A stretch of 6,477 nt of DNA from Oceanospirillaceae bacterium. GTDB lineage: Bacteria; Pseudomonadota; Gammaproteobacteria; Pseudomonadales; Balneatricaceae. The number at the start of each line of letters is the position of its first letter. The first letter of the stretch is position 1. The DNA lies in assembly GCA_023954795.1 (NCBI GenBank), contig JAGSHA010000188.1:1-6477 (forward strand). Reading direction: 5' to 3'. Both the position numbers and the translations under genes were made by a program. This document shows positions 1 through 5,329 of the stretch, piece by piece. A model generated the notes under the pieces. That model had not been told where the DNA came from and did no database searches. It saw only the letters and a list, made by a program, of their open reading frames with translations.

Positions 1-163
1 CAGTACACATCGCCTCTACAGTGGTGACATCAAGCTGACAGAAGCGACTTTTTGGACCTCCTCGCAATCCAGATTTCTGAAAGAATCACTGGATTGCGAT
101 TCTGACTGATGCGAACTGGACAGTATGTTACGACACTGACGCGTAACCCCTTATTTCACAAAT
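1..163. other. Left-edge region, possible 3' tail of an upstream gene
   Basis: No complete gene is visible here. The only reading frame open from the left edge for more than 20 codons is the plus-strand frame beginning at base 2. It gives about 35 residues (ending ...KESLDCDSD) and stops at TGA 107-109. The other two plus frames stop at 25-27 and 36-38. I do not recognise the 35 residues, so whether this is a real C-terminus is uncertain. The plus-strand terminator at 164-188 argues that some plus-strand transcript ends here. A perfect inverted repeat at 63-98 lies inside the candidate tail, which would also suit a structured untranslated RNA. Confidence 0.3.
63..98. repeat. Perfect 10-bp inverted repeat (hairpin without T tract)
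   Basis: The left arm CGCAATCCAG (63-72) is exactly reverse-complementary to CTGGATTGCG (89-98), with a 16-nt loop. No run of T follows the right arm, so it is not a classical rho-independent terminator by itself; one lies 66 bases further on. It could be an mRNA 3'-end hairpin, a protein-binding site, or chance within coding sequence. Its function is unknown. Confidence 0.5.
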
Positions 164-188
164 GGCCGCACAAAATGCGGCCTTTTTT
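164..188 (+). terminator. Rho-independent terminator upstream of yaaA
   Basis: A GC-rich 7-bp stem, GGCCGCA (164-170) and TGCGGCC (176-182), encloses a CAAAA loop and is followed at once by six T (183-188). This is a textbook intrinsic terminator for a plus-strand transcript entering from the left edge. It separates that transcript from yaaA, so yaaA needs its own promoter in the 58 bases between the T tract and its start codon. Confidence 0.88.
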
Positions 189-211
189 GTTGCGGTTCTG
201 GCGCGTATTAT
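183..211 (+). promoter_or_regulatory. Candidate yaaA promoter (weak -35)
   Basis: TATTAT at 206-211 matches the sigma-70 -10 consensus at five of six positions and would place transcription start near 217-219, giving a leader of roughly 30 bases. The hexamer at 17-bp spacing is TTTTTT (183-188), the terminator's T tract, which is a poor -35 element. The promoter may therefore need an activator. In E. coli yaaA belongs to the OxyR regulon, but I do not see a clear OxyR-type ATAG/CTAT array here. Confidence 0.3.
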
Positions 212-246
212 GAGGACAAAACTGGGTTAAGGATTGATAGATACCA

Positions 247-1017
247 ATGCTGATTGTTATTTCCCCTGCGAAAACACTGGACTACGAAACCACGCCGGTG
301 ACTGACATTTATAGTCAGCCGGGTTTCCTCAACCACTCTGCCGAACTGATCGAGCAACTGCGCACGCTGTCAGTTCAGGACGTGGCAGAACTGATGAAGT
401 TGAGTGACAAGCTCTCCAGCCTGAATGTCGCCCGCTTTGAAGGCTGGACACCCGAATTCACCACCGACAACGCCAAACAGGCATTACTGGCGTTTAAAGG
501 TGATGTCTATGCCGGTATGGATGCCGAAACGTTCAGTGCAGAAGATTTCGAGTTTGCTCAAGACCACCTGCGGATTCTCTCGGGCCTATATGGTCTGCTC
601 AAACCGCTGGATCTGATGCAGCCTTACCGTCTGGAAATGGGTACCAAACTGGCGAATGGCCGTGGAAAAGACCTGTATCAGTTCTGGGGCAACATCATTA
701 CGGATACGCTGAACGAGCAGCTGGTTAGTGAACAGGTACTGATCAACCTGGCCTCCAACGAGTATTTCAAAGCCACTAAAGCTAAGAATATCTCCGCACG
801 CATTATTACACCGGTATTCAAGGACTGGAAAAACGGTCAGTACAAAATGATCAGTTTCTATGCCAAAAAAGCGCGCGGCCTGATGAGTCGATACATCATC
901 CAGAATAAGCTGGAAAACCCAGAGCAATTAAAGGACTTTGATCTGGACGGCTACCGTTTTGCAGAAAGCATGTCCGAAGGGGATACCTGGACCTTTATCC
1001 GCGATCACGAAGAGTGA
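247..1017 (+). CDS. yaaA: Peroxide stress protein YaaA (DUF328/UPF0246)
   Basis: This 256-residue protein resembles E. coli YaaA (about 258 residues) from end to end. Characteristic blocks are ISPAKTLDY (5-13), DKLSSLNVARF (54-64), FKGDVYAGMDAETF (83-96), the LSGLYG...PYRLEMG segment (111-132), KDLYQFWG (141-148), INLASNEYFK (166-175) and ISFYAKKARGLMSRYII (202-218). In E. coli this cytoplasmic protein limits free intracellular iron and so DNA damage during hydrogen peroxide stress; the family has also been reported to bind DNA. The start is fixed by the conserved N-terminus MLIVISPAKTL. The best Shine-Dalgarno, AAGGA (229-233), lies 13 bases away, which is longer than ideal. The gene stands alone: a terminator precedes it and a bidirectional terminator follows 18 bases after its stop. 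The family call is very secure; the physiological role is carried over from E. coli. Confidence 0.97.
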   Translation: MLIVISPAKTLDYETTPVTDIYSQPGFLNHSAELIEQLRTLSVQDVAELMKLSDKLSSLNVARFEGWTPEFTTDNAKQALLAFKGDVYAGMDAETFSAEDFEFAQDHLRILSGLYGLLKPLDLMQPYRLEMGTKLANGRGKDLYQFWGNIITDTLNEQLVSEQVLINLASNEYFKATKAKNISARIITPVFKDWKNGQYKMISFYAKKARGLMSRYIIQNKLENPEQLKDFDLDGYRFAESMSEGDTWTFIRDHEE

Positions 1018-1035
1018 GCGTCACCCTCTTCAGGT

Positions 1036-1066
1036 AAAAAAAAAGCGACCCGAGGGTCGCTTTTTT
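1036..1066. terminator. Bidirectional terminator between convergent genes
   Basis: The stem GCGACC (1045-1050) and GGTCGC (1055-1060) has a four-base CGAG loop. It is flanked by nine A (1036-1044) on the left and six T (1061-1066) on the right, so each strand shows a GC stem followed by a U tract. It can terminate yaaA from the left (stop at 1017) and the minus-strand operon from the right (last stop at 1094). Confidence 0.9.
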
Positions 1067-1093
1067 AATGCTTATAACCGAACCAGTCCGCCT

Positions 1094-1987
1094 TTACGGC
1101 TGCTCGATACCGACGATAATCCAGTCTGAATTTTCTACAGTCGTATCGCGGGTCAGGTGCCAGATCTCATTAAACTCTGTGGTCTGATCTGAGTCTTCTT
1201 TCAACCAGCCGTAGAAATTAATACTCACAACTACGTGATCAGATTCAGTAATGAAGTTAGCCATTTCAGCCATAACCGACACGACTTCAGTACTCTGGTT
1301 TCCAGGCAGCTTAGCACGTTCATTTTTCAACGCTGTCAGCAACTCTTCCGAGGTATAGGTCGCAATCTCATCCCAATTGCTGTTGTCCCATTCACGCTGC
1401 AGGGTAGTGAAGTGAGAACGTGCACCTTCCAGAAAAGCTTCCTGATTAAACCATGCAGGCGTTTCCGGTTCCGCATTCCCTAAGCCAGAGCTGAATGCCG
1501 GCGTAGGTTTAACTTCTTCTGCCGATGCCGTCGGTGCGGTATCAAATGCACTGCGTTTCTGTTGACGCTCCGGACGTAACTCATATTGCGCGCCGTCGGT
1601 TGCATACTTCGGCGGCCGTTGGGATTGCCGGTACATCGAGAATATTTTGTATGCGATAAAGGCGATACCTAACACAAGTAAAATATCCATAAACTGGATA
1701 CCTTCAAATCCACCGCCAAAGAACAACGCTCCCAACAGGCCACCCGCCAGAAGACCCGCCATCAGACCACCGAAACCACTACGCTTCTTGGCCGGTTGCT
1801 GGGTTTTCGATGCTGTATTTGTTGCACTTTGTTTGTTCTGAGTCGGGGCCGGCGCAACCTTCTTCTTCGGTGTAGAGAAGGATTTACCGAAGGAGGAACC
1901 ACCGCCCAAGCGTTTAGCTTCAGCGTAATCAACGGTAAACGTAAAGCTAGCCAGGACAACCATCAGGCTGACGAGAAAAGTACGCAT
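1094..1987 (-). CDS. Tim44-domain membrane or secreted protein
   Basis: This 297-residue protein has an N-terminal signal sequence (residues 1-24: MR, a hydrophobic core, then AEA before K25). A KRLGGGSSFGKS motif follows, typical of bacterial Tim44-like proteins, and then a K/Q/T/P/A-rich linker (about 38-70). A glycine-rich hydrophobic segment (about 72-92) and a second, more regular one (98-116) come next, then a polar linker. The C-terminal Tim44/MRP-L45-type domain spans about 175-297 (WFNQEAFLEGARSHF, the D/E-rich turn, INFYGWLKED, EIWHLTRD, WIIVGIEQP). In mitochondria this fold tethers the import motor to the inner membrane; the bacterial function is not established. It is the last operon gene: its ATG follows the transporter's stop after 8 bases, and its AGGAAG Shine-Dalgarno overlaps that TAG stop. 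Family assignment is confident, function unknown. Confidence 0.88.
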   Translation of the reverse strand: MRTFLVSLMVVLASFTFTVDYAEAKRLGGGSSFGKSFSTPKKKVAPAPTQNKQSATNTASKTQQPAKKRSGFGGLMAGLLAGGLLGALFFGGGFEGIQFMDILLVLGIAFIAYKIFSMYRQSQRPPKYATDGAQYELRPERQQKRSAFDTAPTASAEEVKPTPAFSSGLGNAEPETPAWFNQEAFLEGARSHFTTLQREWDNSNWDEIATYTSEELLTALKNERAKLPGNQSTEVVSVMAEMANFITESDHVVVSINFYGWLKEDSDQTTEFNEIWHLTRDTTVENSDWIIVGIEQP

Positions 1988-1995
1988 AAAACTTC

Positions 1996-2892
1996 CTAAT
2001 TAAGTAATTTCATTCGTTTCAGGGTATCGGCAATGACCGCCAGATAGATACCGGCAAATATTAATACCACACCCCAAAGATGGAAAGAGTATAACGCTTC
2101 TCCCAGAAAGAGAACCGATAACAACAAACCAAAGACCGGCATCAGATGAATAAACAGCCCTGCAACCGCAGCGCCCAGCTCTTCAACCCCTTTATTCCAA
2201 AAGATATATGCAAGAATCGATGGAAAGATCGCCATATAGAGGACGGTTGCAATAACCGCCCCACTCCACTGAATAGGGGGACTACTCTGCTGTTCCCACA
2301 CACTCAGCGGTGCCAGTACAATCACGGCAATCACCACTGTAACACCAAAAAAAGTGAATCCGTCCAACCCTTTTGGTTTCCAGCGCAGACCCACAGAATA
2401 AACCGCCCACACCAAAATTGCCCCAATTATCCACAAATCACCCTGATTAAACTGCATGTCGGTAATCACACTCAGCTGTCCTTGCGATACGAGAACAGCC
2501 ACGCCGCTGAAGGAGAGCGCCACACCAACCCATCGCCGGGGTGAGCCCCGCTCTCCCAGAAAGATCGCGCCTATCAGAAGAATGACAATAGGCACCATCG
2601 ACTGCATTAGCACAGCATTTGTCGCCGTTGTATCCTGTAACCCGAGATACACTTGGGTATTAAAGCCTGCCACACCCACCACACCAAAAAAAATCAGCTT
2701 GGCAAGGTTCGCTTTAATGACTTCACGGGACTTCCAGATACGTGGAATCAACCACGGAGAGATGATCAACAACGCCAGCGACCAGCGAGTAAACGCCATC
2801 GTGATGGGCGGTAGATCCAGATGCATAGCACGCGCCAGCACAAAATTACCCGACCAGAACAACGTGGTCAGCACGAGCAGAAGATACGCCAA
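1996..2892 (-). CDS. EamA-family (DMT superfamily) transporter, TTG start
   Basis: This 298-residue, almost wholly hydrophobic protein fits about ten membrane helices in two repeated EamA domains (about 2-136 and 150-287). Family hallmarks are LFWSGNFVLARAM (11-23) near the N-terminus, the end-of-repeat motifs VPIVILLIGAIFLGE (100-114) and MPVFGLLLSVLFLGE (251-265), and the helix-ending GVALSFSGVAVL and GVVLIFAGIYLAV. EamA proteins are inner-membrane transporters, usually exporters of amino acids or other metabolites; the substrate cannot be read from sequence. The start codon is TTG (2892-2890): the AAGGA Shine-Dalgarno overlaps the channel gene's TAA and lies about seven bases away, and MAYLLLVLTTLFW is a normal EamA N-terminus. 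The gap to the channel gene is 10 bp and to the Tim44 gene 8 bp, so translation is probably coupled on both sides. Confidence 0.93.
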   Translation of the reverse strand: MAYLLLVLTTLFWSGNFVLARAMHLDLPPITMAFTRWSLALLIISPWLIPRIWKSREVIKANLAKLIFFGVVGVAGFNTQVYLGLQDTTATNAVLMQSMVPIVILLIGAIFLGERGSPRRWVGVALSFSGVAVLVSQGQLSVITDMQFNQGDLWIIGAILVWAVYSVGLRWKPKGLDGFTFFGVTVVIAVIVLAPLSVWEQQSSPPIQWSGAVIATVLYMAIFPSILAYIFWNKGVEELGAAVAGLFIHLMPVFGLLLSVLFLGEALYSFHLWGVVLIFAGIYLAVIADTLKRMKLLN

Positions 2893-2902
2893 GACAGTTT
2901 CC

Positions 2903-4594
2903 TTATTGCCGGCTTAACAACCGGGAGAGCAGATTACCGGTGGGTTCATTCCCGGTTTGCAGATAGTGCAACGTATTGAAGTTGTTCATCGTCCACTCCA
3001 TACGCCTCAAAGACTTACTTTTACCACAGAACAGGATTTCATCACCGGGCTTCAGCAGATCCAGCTCGCCTGGCAGGATGTCATATATGCCTCCACTGTG
3101 CAGCATAAGAGGAAAAGCAGACAACTTTTGCTGACGATCTCGTGGATCTTTCAACAATATCCCCAATGTAACGTCACCACCGCTATTGAGTAATTCCATC
3201 AATGCAGGCGAGTTCTCCTCATCAACCTTCACCGACCAGCTGTCCAGCTCTTCTTCCTTGGCAACACTGTTCATTCTGTTAAGCAATGTGTGCGCCCAAA
3301 CATCATCGTATGCCTGCATCTGCTCGATAAACACCGGCAGTAACGGCGATTTCAGATGGGCCAATACACGATTGGCAATAATCTGCCCCGGCTCCATCAC
3401 AAAGTCTGCTTTGGAATTCTTAAAGACTAACTTATTCGCGTGCACATTCTGTCGTACGACCGTGATCAACTTTTTGTTCATTTCACGGGCGGTCATAATG
3501 ATCGACAGATTATCAGCATCATTGGCTGTACCCGCGATGATACCCACCGCATCTTCAACCCCCGCTTCACTTAGCGTCAGCGCTTCCGTGCCTTTGCCAC
3601 GAACCATGTACGGCAGATCTGTATCCAGTGAAAGGTTGCTATCCACGACAGTCAGATCAACATCATCCTCATCAAACTCACGATAGAGCGCACTACCAAA
3701 GCGACCATAACCACAAATGATCCAGCGTCCTTTGGTTTTTTGATAAGCACTGGAAAGCGGACGATGGTAGGGATTCACCAACCAGTCATAGACCAGATGG
3801 GTGTACGGCGCATGGGCCGCCAACGAAAGATACTCCGCATACACCCGAAACGGATTGACCACCTGATCGGTACCAAAAGAGAGCAGATTCGCGGTCGTAA
3901 CGTCCTCTTCCGTACGGCTGATGACCATCCGTTCCGGACGCAGTAATTTACTGGCAATCGCGATCGACAGGTTAACCTGATCGACATTGGTCAGCGCCAG
4001 CACGCCGACACATTTATCATGCTGCAACCCCGCATCATCTAATACATCCGGCAAAGACGCATCCGCACATAATCCCGGCACTTCAAACTGCAGTTCACCC
4101 GTTGTTTCCACCGCATCAACACGCCCCTCGTCCAGATCAACCACCACAGAGCGAATACCACGCTTTGCCAGCTTGCGAACAATGATGGACCCGGTCACAC
4201 CATATCCACAGACCAGATAAAATGGCTCGGTCATGTTGTCTACTTTGCGCACAAATGAACGACGCCGAAGCATACGTCCAAATACAGGTTCCTGTACCAA
4301 TGCCAAAATGGTACCGATGCCATAGAGCCAGGCGATAACCGTGGCGTAGATCGTCGCCAGCGTCCACATACGCTGCGCATCGGTGAACGCATACGGGATC
4401 TCACCAAAACCGATGGTGGATCCCATAAAAGATACGAAATAGACCGCATGGAAGAAATCCATACGATAGACATTGCCCTGATCATCCATACCTGGAATCA
4501 GTACAAAGCCGAGAATAGATCCGGCATACACCAGGATCATCGTAATCAGCGGTACCCGCAGGCGCCTGAACAGCGCATAAAGGACGTTATTCAT
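2903..4594 (-). CDS. Two-TM potassium channel with tandem RCK/TrkA-N domains
   Basis: This 563-residue protein begins with a channel module: TM1 (about 13-33), a pore helix (about 46-58), a selectivity-filter loop STIGFGEIP (59-67) and TM2 (about 75-100). Two RCK/TrkA-N regulatory domains follow. RCK1 carries the dinucleotide loop GYGVTG (130-135) with acidic D153/D155 at the end of strand beta-2; RCK2 carries GYGRFG (295-300) with D318. Such acids usually favour NAD(H). The C-terminal part (about 475-525) looks like a TrkA-C/RCK-C subdomain. The layout, one pore plus two RCK domains in one chain, resembles GsuK and the BK gating ring, whereas MthK has one RCK per chain. The filter differs from the canonical TVGYGD: I, F and E replace V, Y and D. 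It is probably an inner-membrane K+ channel gated by nucleotide or ions. An in-frame TGA 15 bases upstream rules out a longer start; the Shine-Dalgarno (GGA) is weak. Confidence 0.92.
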   Translation of the reverse strand: MNNVLYALFRRLRVPLITMILVYAGSILGFVLIPGMDDQGNVYRMDFFHAVYFVSFMGSTIGFGEIPYAFTDAQRMWTLATIYATVIAWLYGIGTILALVQEPVFGRMLRRRSFVRKVDNMTEPFYLVCGYGVTGSIIVRKLAKRGIRSVVVDLDEGRVDAVETTGELQFEVPGLCADASLPDVLDDAGLQHDKCVGVLALTNVDQVNLSIAIASKLLRPERMVISRTEEDVTTANLLSFGTDQVVNPFRVYAEYLSLAAHAPYTHLVYDWLVNPYHRPLSSAYQKTKGRWIICGYGRFGSALYREFDEDDVDLTVVDSNLSLDTDLPYMVRGKGTEALTLSEAGVEDAVGIIAGTANDADNLSIIMTAREMNKKLITVVRQNVHANKLVFKNSKADFVMEPGQIIANRVLAHLKSPLLPVFIEQMQAYDDVWAHTLLNRMNSVAKEEELDSWSVKVDEENSPALMELLNSGGDVTLGILLKDPRDRQQKLSAFPLMLHSGGIYDILPGELDLLKPGDEILFCGKSKSLRRMEWTMNNFNTLHYLQTGNEPTGNLLSRLLSRQ

Positions 4595-4625
4595 GACCGC
4601 GTTCCATCATCAGTCCGGCGGCCTG

Positions 4626-5009
4626 TCAGCGCCGCACCATGATGGTTTCAACCATCAGCAGAATCACAGAGATCACATTGGCAAGCAACGCGCCGCCACT
4701 GAGTGATACCACACTACTCATATGGGAAGGTGTCATACCGACTCCGCTGATCTGTTCAGCATATCCCCAGATCATCGCGGCAACGACTAACTGCAGGTCA
4801 GCCACCAGAGAGGTCGCCATCATTGACGCCCCCAGATGGGTACGATCACCAAACTTCAATACGGTACAGATCAGGCTGACAACGATTGCGGCAAAAAACT
4901 CAAAGACATTGTGATGGTCCGGGTTATCGATCTCCCCCAGAAAAAAACCAAAGTTCACGGTCAGTGCCAGTACGATAAAGAACGCGAATATCACTTTCTC
5001 TTTGTTCAT
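4626..5009 (-). CDS. Small four-helix membrane protein, DUF6394-like
   Basis: This 127-residue hydrophobic protein has about four predicted membrane segments (about 6-24, 35-52, 62-82 and 98-122). A polar GEIDNPDHHN stretch (25-34) lies between TM1 and TM2, and a basic/acidic loop, KFGDRTH (52-58), lies between TM2 and TM3. From memory it matches an uncharacterised gammaproteobacterial family annotated DUF6394; I could not search this. No catalytic motif is visible. It is the first gene of the operon, with a strong Shine-Dalgarno (AGGAAGGA) before its ATG, and its TGA stop lies 31 bases before the channel gene. That position suggests an accessory or regulatory partner of the channel, which is an inference. 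That it is a real gene is well supported; its role is unknown. Confidence 0.82.
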   Translation of the reverse strand: MNKEKVIFAFFIVLALTVNFGFFLGEIDNPDHHNVFEFFAAIVVSLICTVLKFGDRTHLGASMMATSLVADLQLVVAAMIWGYAEQISGVGMTPSHMSSVVSLSGGALLANVISVILLMVETIMVRR

Positions 5010-5059
5010 GAAGTCCTTCCTGAATTCAAACCGTTATCAGCATATATCCGCTCGATTGT

Positions 5060-5070
5060 ATCACTGTGAT
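5060..5070. promoter_or_regulatory. Short palindrome ATCAC-T-GTGAT, possible operator
   Basis: Two perfect 5-bp inverted arms flank one central base, about 50 bases upstream of the operon's first ATG and downstream of the candidate promoter. This is where a repressor site or leader hairpin could sit. The half-sites recall TGTGA/TCACA-type operators, but the spacing and order do not match a CRP site. Such short palindromes also arise by chance. Confidence 0.2.
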
Positions 5071-5108
5071 CCGGGCTCCGCATGAAGCTGAACGGAACTA
5101 AATTGCCC

Positions 5109-5138
5109 ATTATCAATCGAATGGTGTTCTTTTCTGAA
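5109..5138 (-). promoter_or_regulatory. Candidate promoter for the four-gene operon
   Basis: Read on the minus strand, TTCAGA (5138-5133) and GATAAT (5114-5109) are separated by 18 bases; the -10 matches consensus at five of six positions and the -35 at four. A second candidate upstream is TTGTTT (5180-5175) with TTTAAT (5156-5151), also at 18-bp spacing. Either would give a leader of roughly 95-140 bases before the ATG at 5009. This AT-rich DNA yields hexamers easily, so only the general location is reliable. Confidence 0.3.
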
Positions 5139-5329
5139 AATTCATTAATAATTAAAACCGCCTTGGTTAGAACGAAACAATTGATCAAAAAATAGACAGA
5201 ATAAGCATATCAATATAGGATCGAGTGCTTATACATAATAAAAACGACAGACTAAGGAACCTGCCGTCGTAGCTATATCGAGTGACTTGGTAGCGCTTTG
5301 CAGGATCCCTAACTTCAGCAAAAGGCCCG

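Larger units (their letters stand above)
5010..5329. other. 320-bp divergent intergenic region
   Basis: This AT-rich gap must carry promoters for both the minus-strand operon and the plus-strand M16 protease gene. I find no convincing gene or RNA gene in it. Landmarks are minus-strand promoter-like hexamers around 5109-5180, a short palindrome ATCACTGTGAT (5060-5070), an 8-bp direct repeat ATCGAGTG (5220-5227 and 5277-5284), and a weak interrupted stem, ACGAC (5244-5248) with GTCGT (5266-5270), in the probable protease leader. Plus-strand promoter candidates are poor: TTGATC (5181-5186) with GCATAT (5205-5210) at 18-bp spacing, or CATAAT (5234-5239) without a good -35. Confidence 0.7.

Noticed and set aside
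586..927. 113-codon minus-strand frame inside yaaA
   Set aside because: It is antisense to the best conserved part of YaaA; nothing supports expression.
2146..2917. Two overlapping plus-strand frames of 132 and 153 codons
   Set aside because: Both are antisense to the EamA transporter and lack ribosome sites or family features.
3186..3686. 166-codon plus-strand frame rich in serine and threonine
   Set aside because: It is an antisense shadow of the channel's RCK2 region, with the low-complexity composition expected of such a frame.
5006..5188. 60-codon minus-strand frame ending in an ATGA overlap with the first operon gene
   Set aside because: The overlap is attractive, but the start is TTG with no Shine-Dalgarno, the protein resembles nothing I know, and it runs through the AT-rich promoter region.
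5244..5270. Interrupted stem in the probable M16 leader (ACGAC / GTCGT)
   Set aside because: Only five contiguous pairs with a mismatched interior; no riboswitch or terminator signature.
5220..5284. 8-bp direct repeat ATCGAGTG (5220-5227 and 5277-5284)
   Set aside because: It is too short, with only two copies and no flanking symmetry, to call an operator array or attachment site.
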